From Dickeya lacustris (lineage in GTDB: Bacteria > Pseudomonadota > Gammaproteobacteria > Enterobacterales > Enterobacteriaceae): 64,000 bases of DNA. This document shows, one piece after another, positions 51,478 to 64,000 of this stretch (its first letter is position 1; every line of letters begins with the position of its first letter). The DNA lies in the NCBI RefSeq assembly GCF_029635795.1, contig NZ_CP114280.1:2046001-2110000 (forward strand), in the 5' to 3' direction. Under the pieces are notes generated by a model that saw only the letters and a program-made list of their open reading frames with translations, had not been told where the DNA came from and did not search any database. The position numbers and the translations under genes are program-made.

Positions 51478-51821
51478 AGCCTCGCGCGGTGATAATTCAA
51501 AATAATGTGAAGTGAATAATATATTGCTTAATCAGGCTTTGATTTCCTTGCGGCACTGTATCCTTAATACCTGAAATACCCACCAAGGAGGAAAAGAACG
51601 ATAAAAAATAGTCAATCGAATAATCATCCGATATATCAGAACGTTTCTTGTTAATGAGAATAAGTATTAACACACTAAAAATGAATTAAATAGCATTAGC
51701 CGGCGATTAACTATAATTGAACACACAGCCACATCCTGTAGATCATTGCATTGCGAAAAGGCGCATATTGCAGAGATAACGGGTCAGGAAATACGGGTCA
51801 GGAGAGCCTGTTTAATCGTTC

Positions 51822-51948
51822 TATACCCCAAATAATTCGAGTTGCAGGAAGGCGGCAAGTAAGCGAATCCCGATGAGCTTACTCAAGTCAGTGATTCGGG
51901 TGAGCGAACACAGCCAACACACCGGCAACGTGAAGGATGACGGGTATA
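51822..51948. mobile_element. MITE-like dispersed repeat, 127 bp
   Basis: The element starts TATACCCCAAATAATTCGAG and ends with ...GGATGACGGGTATA. Its ends form an imperfect inverted repeat (TATACCC and about 20 of 26 positions matching further in). It encodes nothing. Sequences of this kind are, from memory, common in Dickeya, Pectobacterium and Serratia intergenic regions, but I cannot confirm copies here. Confidence 0.7.
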
Positions 51949-52031
51949 CCGGCACCATTCGCTCAATATATCCGTTACGTCGAACATACTAGGGAATCTG
52001 ACAACCGTTGCAGAGAAACCCGGGAGAAAAA

Positions 52032-53720
52032 ATGAAAAACTACAAAATTGGTACTCGGCTATCCGTAGGGTTTGGAATACTCATCGCGTTCTCGTTAATC
52101 ATGTTGGCCAGCGGTATTTATCAGCTGCGCCAGATTAGCCAAAACGCAGAACAAATCATGCAAATACCGTTGCGCAAAGAGCGTCTGGTGGCGGACTGGG
52201 CTGCCACGCTCGCCGCCGGTATCCAACGGGCGACGGCCACGGCGCGCAGCAGCGATGCCTCGCTGGCGCAGGTTTTCGCCGTAGATAATGCCAATGCCAC
52301 CAAAGAGAACAACGAACGTGCCGCCCAGTTTACGGCGCTTGTCTCATCCAATGAGGAAAAGGCGCTGCTGGATAAGCTAAACGTTGACCGTCAGGCTTAT
52401 ATCAAGGCGCGAGACGATATTTTTGCCGCCAAATCCGCTGGCAACGCCGACCTGGCCAAACAGTTGTTTGAACAAAAACTGCAACCGGTCTCCGTGGAAT
52501 ACCAAAAGAGCATGAGCATACTGCGCGACTACCAACGCACCGGTATTGACCGCATGCGCGTAGAGATTGCCGATCGCGCCAATAACAGCTACCTGTTCCT
52601 CGGCGGACTGGGCGTGTTGATTACCCTTATCGGCTCACTGCTCGCCTGGATGCTGACCCGCAGTATCGTCCAGCCGTTGCAAAAAGCGGTGCGGGTGACG
52701 AACGCCGTTGCCAAAGGCGACCTCACCGAAACCATTATCCCGCAAGGGCGCGACGAACTGGCGCAACTGCAACACGCGCTACAGGAAATGACGCTGCAAC
52801 TGCGCACCGTGGTGGGCGAAGTGCGCGAAGGGGCCGAAGCGATCGCCGGAGCCTCATCACAGCTCTCGGCAGGCAATCAGGATTTGTCTAACCGTACCGA
52901 GGAACAATCCGGCGCCCTGCAAGAAACCGCCGCCTCGATAGAGCAGCTCACTTCTACCGTTCGGCAAAATGCCGACAACGCCAGACAAGCCAGCCAGTTG
53001 GCGCAAGATACCGCCAGCCAGGCCCAGTCAGGCGGCCAACTGGTCGGCGATGTGGTGCAAACCATGGGTGCCATCGACAGTTCCTCCAAGAAAATTGTCG
53101 ATATTATCGGCGTTATCGACAGCATCGCGTTTCAAACCAATATTCTGGCGCTGAATGCCGCCGTCGAAGCAGCCCGCGCCGGTGAACAGGGTCGCGGCTT
53201 TGCCGTGGTTGCAAGCGAAGTGCGCAGCCTGGCCCAGCGCAGCGCCTCGGCCGCCCGGGAAATCAAAGAACTTATCGATCACTCGGTACAAACCGTTGAC
53301 GCAGGCAATCGTCTGGTGGAAAAAGCCGGGGTTTCCATTCAGGGTATTGTCGATGGCGTGCGCAAAGTCAGCGAGCTGGTGGGTGAAATCAGCGTCGCCA
53401 GTCAGGAGCAGTCGCTCGGCATTGAACAGGTCAACATGGCCATCAATAAGATGGAACAAACCACGTTGCAAAACGCCTCGCTGGTGCGAGAAGGCACCGA
53501 TGCCACCCAAGCCTTACAGCAACAGGCCGAGCAATTAAAACAGGTAGTGAGCTTGTTTCATCTGCAACAAACCGGACAGAGCGCGTACCGTGCATCCAGC
53601 AACCAGCCGCTGCTCGCCAGCACCCCGGCAAAACCGGCGGCGGCGAAAACACTGGCCTTAAAACCCGCCGCCTCCTCGCGCAAAACCAAAAGCAGCGAAG
53701 ATGACTGGCATTCATTTTAA
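52032..53720 (+). CDS. Methyl-accepting chemotaxis protein
   Basis: A 562-residue transmembrane chemoreceptor. TM1 is at about 12-32 and TM2 at about 191-211, enclosing a periplasmic four-helix-bundle (4HB_MCP/Tar-like) sensor. A HAMP domain (about 212-265) and the signalling coiled coil follow, with the invariant hairpin IDSIAFQTNILALNAAVEAARAGEQGRGFAVVASEVR (shown here by its core NILALNAAVEAARAGEQGRG). The C-terminus DWHSF fits the xWxxF tether that binds CheR/CheB. Ligand unknown. The start at 52032 follows GGGAG. Confidence 0.95.
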   Translation: MKNYKIGTRLSVGFGILIAFSLIMLASGIYQLRQISQNAEQIMQIPLRKERLVADWAATLAAGIQRATATARSSDASLAQVFAVDNANATKENNERAAQFTALVSSNEEKALLDKLNVDRQAYIKARDDIFAAKSAGNADLAKQLFEQKLQPVSVEYQKSMSILRDYQRTGIDRMRVEIADRANNSYLFLGGLGVLITLIGSLLAWMLTRSIVQPLQKAVRVTNAVAKGDLTETIIPQGRDELAQLQHALQEMTLQLRTVVGEVREGAEAIAGASSQLSAGNQDLSNRTEEQSGALQETAASIEQLTSTVRQNADNARQASQLAQDTASQAQSGGQLVGDVVQTMGAIDSSSKKIVDIIGVIDSIAFQTNILALNAAVEAARAGEQGRGFAVVASEVRSLAQRSASAAREIKELIDHSVQTVDAGNRLVEKAGVSIQGIVDGVRKVSELVGEISVASQEQSLGIEQVNMAINKMEQTTLQNASLVREGTDATQALQQQAEQLKQVVSLFHLQQTGQSAYRASSNQPLLASTPAKPAAAKTLALKPAASSRKTKSSEDDWHSF

Positions 53721-53753
53721 TCATCAGCCTGCGTAACGCAGTTCCATAAGCAA

Positions 53754-53797
53754 AAACCCGATGACGCGTACCGCCCGTCATCGGGTTTCTCTTTTTT
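53754..53797. terminator. Bidirectional terminator shared by mcp and the CRISPR array
   Basis: A 12-bp stem AAACCCGATGAC/GTCATCGGGTTT with an 11-base loop (53754-53788). On the plus strand it is followed by CTC then TTTTTT (53792-53797), terminating mcp. On the minus strand it is followed by TTTTTGC, suited to ending the pre-crRNA transcript. Its plus-strand T-run lies inside the last, degenerate CRISPR repeat. Confidence 0.8.
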
Positions 53798-55528
53798 ACC
53801 CCGCTGGCGCGGGGAACACGGCAAGCTGGACGTTATCTATATTGGCACAATCGGTTTATCCCCGCTGGCGCGGGGAACACTTCCACCGGATCGACATGTA
53901 TATGCCTGCCATACGGTTTATCCCCGCTGGCGCGGGGAACACAAAACGAGCGAGTCATAGTTGCCATACATCCCCGGTTTATCCCCGCTGGCGCGGGGAA
54001 CACATCAAGAATTTTGCTCCAAAATATTTTTTCGTCGGTTTATCCCCGCTGGCGCGGGGAACACTCTAGGGCTGGGCCGTCATAAACAATTCTGAACGGT
54101 TTATCCCCGCTGGCGCGGGGAACACATCTGAGCCCGCAGTCGCTGGGTTTCCAATGCCGGTTTATCCCCGCTGGCGCGGGGAACACTCTTGCGGGCCTCT
54201 TGGCGATCAGCGATAGCCCGGTTTATCCCCGCTGGCGCGGGGAACACAATAATCACATATAGACACTATATCAGGCACTCGGTTTATCCCCGCTGGCGCG
54301 GGGAACACCAATAGATACCAGATTGCGAGGGTACTAATGACGGTTTATCCCCGCTGGCGCGGGGAACACGACATATTTATTGCCGTTATTATCGACCTGA
54401 ACGGTTTATCCCCGCTGGCGCGGGGAACACCCGGCACTATACAGAGCAAAGAAATAATTACTCGGTTTATCCCCGCTGGCGCGGGGAACACTCCAGAAAC
54501 TTGAACCGGGAAATAAAGTCCGGCGGTTTATCCCCGCTGGCGCGGGGAACACGCTCAATCACGAGTAACCTGTTAAGAGAGGATCGGTTTATCCCCGCTG
54601 GCGCGGGGAACACTATAGCAACTGATCCCGATGGTGAGGTGTGGGCGGTTTATCCCCGCTGGCGCGGGGAACACAGTGTCTTAACATAAACATTAGGCAC
54701 AACACCCGGTTTATCCCCGCTGGCGCGGGGAACACATTATTCAACTCGATATAGTCCGCTCAAGGTACGGTTTATCCCCGCTGGCGCGGGGAACACCAAG
54801 CCTTGCGGCACTGCTGGATATGGCCGAACGGTTTATCCCCGCTGGCGCGGGGAACACTTCTCTACAATCGCGATAACCTCATCATCGGTCGGTTTATCCC
54901 CGCTGGCGCGGGGAACACTGGTCAGGGTGGCTTCATCAATGAGACAGGCGCGGTTTATCCCCGCTGGCGCGGGGAACACGCTGAATCAAAAAAGACAGCG
55001 CGGATGCTGGGCGGTTTATCCCCGCTGGCGCGGGGAACACCTTTTTCGGCGTCCATGTATGACTGGATCATGCGGTTTATCCCCGCTGGCGCGGGGAACA
55101 CTGTCATAAGCCGCCAGTTTTTCCCGTTCTACGCGGTTTATCCCCGCTGGCGCGGGGAACACGTATCTCCCTTCTTACAGTGCATAGAAATACCCGGTTT
55201 ATCCCCGCTGGCGCGGGGAACACCTTGTTCTGCTCGATGAGCTGGGGACTCATGCCGGTTTATCCCCGCTGGCGCGGGGAACACTCGCGCACGTCCGATG
55301 ACAGCGACCGGCTAACCGGTTTATCCCCGCTGGCGCGGGGAACACTTTCCACGTCGACCACAGATCGGGCATTCGCCCGGTTTATCCCCGCTGGCGCGGG
55401 GAACACTTGCCGGGAGTATAATAGCCATGTCTTTCTCACGGTTTATCCCCGCTGGCGCGGGGAACACCCATCCACCAACGAGCGCTTTGGACACCTGTCC
55501 GGTTTATCCCCGCTGGCGCGGGGAACAC
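53791..55528 (-). CRISPR. Type I-E CRISPR array, 29 repeats and 28 spacers
   Basis: The 29-bp repeats begin CGGTTTATCC and end GGGGAACAC on the plus strand. The sense transcript is the minus strand (GTGTTCCCCGCG...ATAAACCG), with a 7-bp hairpin stem and the 8-base ATAAACCG handle of type I-E crRNAs. Repeats start every 61 bases from 53852 to 55500, except one shift of 1 at 53914. 27 spacers are 32 bases and one (53881-53913) is 33. By eye the 28 internal repeats are identical. The leftmost (53791-53819) differs at four positions near its left end, the usual decay of the leader-distal repeat. New spacers would enter at the right end beside cas2. Confidence 0.99.
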
Positions 55529-55612
55529 TCTAAAAGTAGATACCTGTTTTATAAGGTATTTTAAAGGCCGTAAAATTCTACCGATTTTTCCCGGTTGTTA
55601 AAGAGCGCTAAC
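55529..55612 (-). promoter_or_regulatory. CRISPR leader
   Basis: The 84 AT-rich bases between the newest repeat and the cas2 stop are the leader for a leftward array. It should contain the pre-crRNA promoter and adaptation signals. An IHF-like match (AATCAGTAAGTTA on the minus strand, 55609-55621) overlaps the cas2 stop but lies farther from the repeat than the E. coli IHF site, so its role is doubtful. Confidence 0.8.
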
Positions 55613-56826
<1,214 letters not shown>

Positions 56827-56839
56827 AGCCGCCTCCCGC

Positions 56840-57487
56840 TCAGGCACGACGCAATAGCAACAGCCCGCACCCCAGCGCCCGGCTTTTCCCCAGCCCCTGG
56901 CTGACCGCCTGTGCAAAACGCCCGGCGTCGGTGATGCGCAGCAGGCCGTCAAAATCCACCGAGCTGAAGCTCACCGGTGCGCTCTGGCGCGGTTTATACA
57001 GTTGATGACGCTGGTAGCCGTCAACGCGACAGGCATTGACCTCAAACCCCCACTGCTCGCCCTGACGCACCAGCCAGTCGGCTGCCGCCTGCTGCTGGCG
57101 CGGCCAGATTTCCGCCGGGCTCGCGCCCTGTGCTTTGGCCTGATGTTTGGCATCCATCAGCACATCGCTGCGCTTTTTCTGGCGCGTCACCACCGGGTTG
57201 GCGCGCAGGGAAAACGCCAGTTGCATCCCGGCGTTCAGTTGCGGTTGCCACGGCTTGGTGTCCACCACAAACAGGTTGTGATCTGGCCGGGGCGCGCAGG
57301 CCGAAAGCAGGTAATAGCGGCTGGCCCCAGGATGGGAGTCCTGGCGAAACAAAAAGCGGCGCTGCTGCTCCTGCGGGAACAGTTGCCACAACCACTGGTG
57401 GCTGGCATACACCGGCGATGTCAGCCATTTCGCCGCCATCGCCGACGGCAGCGCCGCCGGTTGCAGCGTGACACGGGAAAAGAACAT
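56840..57487 (-). CDS. cas6e: Pre-crRNA endonuclease Cas6e
   Basis: A 215-residue RAMP endonuclease that cleaves below the repeat hairpin and stays bound to the crRNA 3' end. The likely catalytic His is in YASHQWLWQLFP near residue 26, and the Gly-rich loop GLGKSRALGCGLLLL ends the protein. The ATG at 57487 has AAGGAGG before it and overlaps the cas5 stop (TAATG). Confidence 0.96.
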   Translation of the reverse strand: MFFSRVTLQPAALPSAMAAKWLTSPVYASHQWLWQLFPQEQQRRFLFRQDSHPGASRYYLLSACAPRPDHNLFVVDTKPWQPQLNAGMQLAFSLRANPVVTRQKKRSDVLMDAKHQAKAQGASPAEIWPRQQQAAADWLVRQGEQWGFEVNACRVDGYQRHQLYKPRQSAPVSFSSVDFDGLLRITDAGRFAQAVSQGLGKSRALGCGLLLLRRA

Positions 57488-58224
57488 TACTGACCTCCTT
57501 TCAGTACGCCGTGGCACTGTATTCGGGTAGTGAACTGCCAGCGCCGACGGCTGGTGGGCTGGTCGCAGCGATCTACCGCCATCACCGCCCCCTCTGCGTC
57601 AACATCCTCACCCGGTTCCCAGTAGCAACTGCCGTCAGGTTGGTTGATAAACGCCAATGCCGGGTCGTTGAGCAATGGCGTATCGTCAACCTGCCACCAC
57701 ACCTCGGCCAGCGACCCATGCAGCAGATGCGGCGCCAGTGGCAACGCCAGCGGGCAACTTTTGCGACCGAGATAGAGCGGGAACACCGGGGTGCGCAGCG
57801 CCTGCGCCAGTTGCGAGAGGGTAACGGGCGCGCCCTCGGTCGCACTCACCGCCACGTGGTAATACGCATCACAGCGGTATTCACGGGCGCTCAACAGCGT
57901 TTCCAGCCCCTGCTCCGGGTCAGAACACAGCTCATCACGCCGGGTATGGCGCACCCGTTTGCGCTCTTCACGCGGCATCTGCACGGTGTGGTAATCGCGC
58001 AGCCAGCCTTCCCGACGAGAAAGCATTCGCACCGCAAAACGGTAGTGCGCGTTAAACTGTGCCAAGCGCGCGTCTTCCTCGCGGCGGATGCCGAGTGCCG
58101 CCGCCAGCAACCCCAGCAGCGCAGAACGGCTTGGCACGGGTGAGGTATGGCGCACCTCACCCACCGCCGGTTCCCCCCAGGAGGCCAGCGGCGCGTACAG
58201 CTGAAATACCAGATACTCGGTCAT
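57487..58224 (-). CDS. cas5: Cascade subunit Cas5 (type I-E)
   Basis: A 245-residue RAMP that caps the crRNA 5' handle in Cascade (224 in E. coli). The N-terminal LYAPLASWGEPAVGEVRHTSPVPSRSALLGLLAAALGI region (recognised by APLASWGE and PSRSALLGLL) is typical. The start at 58224 (MTEYLVFQLY) lies 7 bases after the cas7 stop with GAGGG upstream; the frame is open further upstream but not conserved. Confidence 0.95.
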   Translation of the reverse strand: MTEYLVFQLYAPLASWGEPAVGEVRHTSPVPSRSALLGLLAAALGIRREEDARLAQFNAHYRFAVRMLSRREGWLRDYHTVQMPREERKRVRHTRRDELCSDPEQGLETLLSAREYRCDAYYHVAVSATEGAPVTLSQLAQALRTPVFPLYLGRKSCPLALPLAPHLLHGSLAEVWWQVDDTPLLNDPALAFINQPDGSCYWEPGEDVDAEGAVMAVDRCDQPTSRRRWQFTTRIQCHGVLKGGQ

Positions 58225-58231
58225 GCCACCC

Positions 58232-59289
58232 TCACTGGCTGATGAAATCCAACAGTTGCGGCAGGCTGCCGACACCGGCTTCAACATTCAGCACGTAATC
58301 GCTCATGCCGTCAGCGCCGTAAGCGCGGTTGAACTTCTCCTGTTGGCTTTTCAGCGCGGTGATGGCGGTTTCCAGCGGTTCCTCGCCACGCACCGGTTTG
58401 AAAAACGCCACTGACAGCGCACGCGGCTGTGCCGACCCCCGTTCTGCCAGCACGTAAGAGGCGTAGGCGCGGGAGGCAAAGCTATTTTGCTTGCCGGTCG
58501 GCGACACGGTCAGCGCCGTTTCGCCCAGCGCCCGCAATGTGCGCTGCACTAACGCGTCATCACCGCTGAGGTTTTCCAGCAGCCGATCGCGGTCGATGCA
58601 GATGTACTGATAGAACAACGCCGAGGCAAAGCCCTGCTCGCCCATGTGACCAGAGCCGCTGTTGTCATCACCGGTGTTAAGGTCATCCACCGCCGTGAAA
58701 AAGTCATCTTCTACCGTGACTGCGCTGACGCCCAGCGCGTGCGCCACCTGACAGGCCGCTTCCACGTTGAACTCCGGGCTGGAAGCCAGCATGCGGCCAA
58801 ACAGCGCAATATCGACGCTCGCCACCGCTTTGCGCAGCAGTTTCAGCTCTTCGCTGTTGGGTTTGCGATTTTCGGCAATCAACGTCGCCACCAGTTGGTC
58901 TATATGCGCCCGCTCCGGCACGCTGATGTGCGCCAGTTGCTCGATGTCGTATTTTTCCAGCGGATCCTTGCTGTTTTTTTCTTCTTTTTTCAGTTTGCCG
59001 AACTGCCCGGCAATCTCTTTCGCCGCTTCTTCGGCAGTTTTGGTGGTGACGCCACCATCAATCAGTTGCTGATACACCTCGCGCCCCAGCCGCCGGGTGC
59101 GCTTGCCGATATGCTCGCCCAGCGCGTTTTCAAACACCGCCGAAGTGCGCCAGGCGCGCTTAAGGCTCTGTGATGACACCCGCAGCCGCTCCACGCCGCC
59201 GACCAGCGCGGTTTTCGGGCGACCGGCGTCGTCGCGGTTAAGGTTAGCGGGTGCGTAAGCCGTCAAAAAATGCAGTTGAATAAAGGTGG

Positions 59290-59293
<4 letters not shown>
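58232..59293 (-). CDS. cas7: Cascade backbone subunit Cas7 (Cse4/CasC)
   Basis: A 353-residue RAMP (363 in E. coli). Six copies coat the crRNA spacer. It opens [22 protein letters not shown], with AGRPKTALVGGVERLRVSSQSLKRAWR nearby (key VGGVERLRVSSQ) and RAYASYVLAERGSAQPRALS later. It overlaps cse2 by ATGA. Confidence 0.97.
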
Positions 59294-61827
<2,534 letters not shown>

Positions 61828-64000
61828 TCAGTCCGCCGCAACCAACCCGGTGTCTGCACGGTAGTAATGCGCCGCCTCACCCGGCGTGAGCAGTAATACC
61901 TGCGCGCCAGGGCGGTGCAGGTGTTGCCGGAAGCGTTCCAGTTCATCGCCCTGTAACGTCGGCCAGCCGTTTTGGTGTTGCTGCCACCAGCTCTTGCGTA
62001 CCGACAGGCGGCTTCTCTCCCAGCTAAACTCGCCGTCGCCAGCGTAGGGCTGCGGTAGCGCATCACCACTCTCGGCACGCCAGGCCAGATACACATCCTG
62101 CGATTCTTCGCCTGTGCGGGTGAACAGCTCGGCGTCATCGCTCCAGCCGCGCTGTGCGGCGGCCACGCAGTACCCCAATGAAAACGTCAGCGAAGATTGC
62201 GCCGCAACGGTGCGATCGCCCAGTTGCTTGCCTTGCGCCTGATAATCCCCCTCCTCCAGTATGGCAGGGGCCGCAATACGCTGCTCATACACGCTGTCTA
62301 TCAGCAAGCGCGCCTCATCCGGCATGCGTAACGCCCCGCGCTCACGCAGTATTGCCTGGGTGCGCCACAACACCGCCTGATGCGAATACACCGCACCGGT
62401 GCCACGCAATTCCGCGCCCAGCCAGTCGCGCCCGGCATCCGGTTGCCACGCCGGGGCCAGCACCCACAACACCGGCGCGGCGCGCGCGTCCCGCGCTGGC
62501 GCGTCGTCACCCGGCGGTTTACAGCGCCCGTCCGCCCGGCGAATATGCCGTTGCAACCGCCCTGCGCGCTGGATTAACAAATCCACCGGTGCCAGGTCGC
62601 TTATCATCACGTCCACATCGATATCCAGCGATTGCTCGACCACCTGCGTGGCAATCAGCACCTTGCCGCGCCGCGTCTCGCCGTTGCTGTGTTTGCCAAA
62701 GCGCTCAATCGCCCTGTCTTCAATCGCGATACGGTCACAAAACGCAAACCGGCTGTGGAACAGCAACACGTCATCTGCGGCTATCTCACCGCCCTGACAC
62801 AGTTGTTGCCAGGCGGTTATCGCGTCGTCCACCGTGTTGCGCACCCAACAGACACACAGCCCGCTCGCCACCGCCTGACGAATGCGCTCAATGGCCTCAG
62901 CACGCTGGGATAACCACGCCACCTCGACGGTACGGCGCACCTCGGCACGGGTTGCCACCGGCCATTCATGCAGCGCCTGCGCATTGACCTGGGTAAACCA
63001 CGGATAGTCGGCCTGCTCTGCCAGTTGACCAGCCGGTTGCTGCACACCCCGGTAAAACGCCTGCACCAACCGCTCGCGCTGCGATGCCGCAAGCGTAGCC
63101 GTCAGAACGATCGCGCTGCCGCCCTGGCTGGCGTGGAAAGCCAGCAGGTTTTCCAGCAAGCGGCCGGTGTAGGCATCGTATGCATGCACCTCGTCCAGCA
63201 GCAGGATTTTGCCGCTCAACCCCAACAGGCGCAGCGACTGGTGCCGAAACGGCATCACCGCCATCAATGCCTGATCGAGCGTGCCGACGCCCACATCGGC
63301 CAGCAGCGCTTTCTTGCGCGAATCGGCAAACCACTGGTTGCACGCGGCACTGGCGCTCCCTTCATCCGGGCCGTAGCGCACCGGCCCGGCCTGCTCTGCG
63401 CCCCATAACGACAACCGGAAATCCGCCACCATATCGCGCGCGCCGTGCGCCAGCATCAGCGAAGGCAAACCGGACTCGCTAAACAGTGTGCGATAGGCTT
63501 GCGATAACCGGCGGTACATGGCGTTAGCGGTCGCCATGGTCGGCAGGCCGACATACAGCCCGTCGCCATATCCGGCGCTCAATAAGCGATGCGTCAGCAC
63601 CAATGCCGCCTCGGTCTTGCCTGCCCCGGTGACGTCTTCCAGTAAAAAAAGCTGCGGGCCGGGCGTACTGATATCCACCGTCATGGCCTGCTGCTGCAAC
63701 GGTGTCGGCTGGCTAATAAAAGGAAACAGCGCTGGCATGCCCTGAAACGGCGCAACGTCGCAGGCGGCGGGCAGACGCAGCACCGCGTTTTCCGCCTGCG
63801 GTAACGCATATTCACGCCAGTAATCCGCCAGCGCCATCGGCTGTGAGCAATAAGGGAAATCGGCCTGTGAGGAGCCTATCCAGTCCGCCAGTACCACACA
63901 ACCGGCCAGCGTCCAGCTGCGCTGCTGCAAAAGCGCGCGCCAGCTTTTATCGCAAAACGCATCGGGAAACGCGGTTAACTGCGGGAACACCGTGCGCAAA
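61828..64000 (-). CDS. cas3: CRISPR helicase-nuclease Cas3, N-terminus outside window
   Basis: At least 724 residues of a protein that is about 890 in E. coli. The visible part has the end of the HD domain (VVLADWIGSSQADFPY), then the SF2 helicase: Walker A DVTGAGKTEAAL, motif II LLDEVHAYD, motif III VLTATL, and motif VI LLIQRAGRLQRH. The C-terminal domain ends at 61828. The HD nuclease core with its metal ligands must lie beyond 64000; the TTG near 63999 is simply an internal codon. It degrades targets marked by Cascade. Confidence 0.95.
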   Translation of the reverse strand, partial: LRTVFPQLTAFPDAFCDKSWRALLQQRSWTLAGCVVLADWIGSSQADFPYCSQPMALADYWREYALPQAENAVLRLPAACDVAPFQGMPALFPFISQPTPLQQQAMTVDISTPGPQLFLLEDVTGAGKTEAALVLTHRLLSAGYGDGLYVGLPTMATANAMYRRLSQAYRTLFSESGLPSLMLAHGARDMVADFRLSLWGAEQAGPVRYGPDEGSASAACNQWFADSRKKALLADVGVGTLDQALMAVMPFRHQSLRLLGLSGKILLLDEVHAYDAYTGRLLENLLAFHASQGGSAIVLTATLAASQRERLVQAFYRGVQQPAGQLAEQADYPWFTQVNAQALHEWPVATRAEVRRTVEVAWLSQRAEAIERIRQAVASGLCVCWVRNTVDDAITAWQQLCQGGEIAADDVLLFHSRFAFCDRIAIEDRAIERFGKHSNGETRRGKVLIATQVVEQSLDIDVDVMISDLAPVDLLIQRAGRLQRHIRRADGRCKPPGDDAPARDARAAPVLWVLAPAWQPDAGRDWLGAELRGTGAVYSHQAVLWRTQAILRERGALRMPDEARLLIDSVYEQRIAAPAILEEGDYQAQGKQLGDRTVAAQSSLTFSLGYCVAAAQRGWSDDAELFTRTGEESQDVYLAWRAESGDALPQPYAGDGEFSWERSRLSVRKSWWQQHQNGWPTLQGDELERFRQHLHRPGAQVLLLTPGEAAHYYRADTGLVAAD

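Noticed and set aside
51102..51515. 137-codon frame across the 16-bp repeat
   Set aside because: The repeat period is not a multiple of three, the translation shows no family and no ribosome site is convincing.
53761..55533. Open frames running through the CRISPR array
   Set aside because: Their translations are repeats of RFIPAGAGNT / YPRWRGEH / LSPLARGT, which are the CRISPR repeat read in three frames, not proteins.

Overview
The window reads as chromosome from a member of the Enterobacterales. Housekeeping gene order (lptG-lptF / pepA-holC-valS, rraB / argF, pyrL-pyrB-pyrI-ridA, nrdD-nrdG, tRNA-Leu CAA) follows the E. coli backbone, but the cargo and a dispersed repeat of about 127 bp (51822-51948) suggest Pectobacteriaceae, most likely a Dickeya-like organism. 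The family call is an inference from gene content.

Region 1 (1-15031) is an integrated island. Its right end is the 3' end of leuX tRNA, with a P4-type tyrosine integrase next to it. Leftwards come a decayed small gene, a half-length HsdS-like gene, a type I restriction-modification operon (hsdM-hsdS-rhuM-hsdR), a YgjP-like metallopeptidase and an Mrr-type nuclease. Beyond these lie a complete IS3-family (IS911-like) element and satellite-type genes: an unknown protein, an AlpA regulator and a Gp2/YfjJ-like protein with HUH and YxxK motifs. No left attachment site is visible, so the island probably continues past base 1.

Region 2 (15032-31129) is conserved core: leuX, lptFG, pepA-holC-valS, two acetyltransferases, an XRE-cupin regulator, rraB, argF with two ARG boxes, a GH1 6-phospho-beta-glucosidase with two LacI-family-like operators, a TabA/YjgK protein, the pyrLBI attenuated operon and ridA. 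Region 3 (31130-36493) is an AT-rich six-gene islet (GtrA-like, GT2, flippase-like, APH-like kinase, HAD phosphatase, nucleotidyltransferase). It looks like a dedicated activated-precursor and membrane-transfer pathway for a surface glycan, and I cannot name its product. Region 4 (36494-47382) holds the Anbu proteasome-like operon (ATP-grasp, alpha-E, transglutaminase, Anbu), a secreted SH3-like protein, and a peptide-type ABC transporter next to a homocysteine S-methyltransferase. Region 5 (47383-53797) has nrdD-nrdG with NrdR and DnaA boxes, yhbP, a long intergenic stretch with a 16-bp tandem repeat and a MITE-like repeat, and a chemoreceptor gene. Region 6 (53754-64000) is a type I-E CRISPR-Cas locus: 29 repeats with 28 spacers, leader, and cas2-cas1-cas6e-cas5-cas7-cse2-cse1-cas3, all transcribed leftwards. 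Cas3 runs off the right edge.

Eight small indels break otherwise well-formed genes (IS orfB, hsdR twice, half-hsdS, lptF, the GT2, the flippase, nrdD). Several lie in homopolymers or dinucleotide runs, and lptF is essential in the relatives I know. I therefore suspect residual sequencing errors, and the 'broken' genes here should not be taken as true pseudogenes without checking reads.
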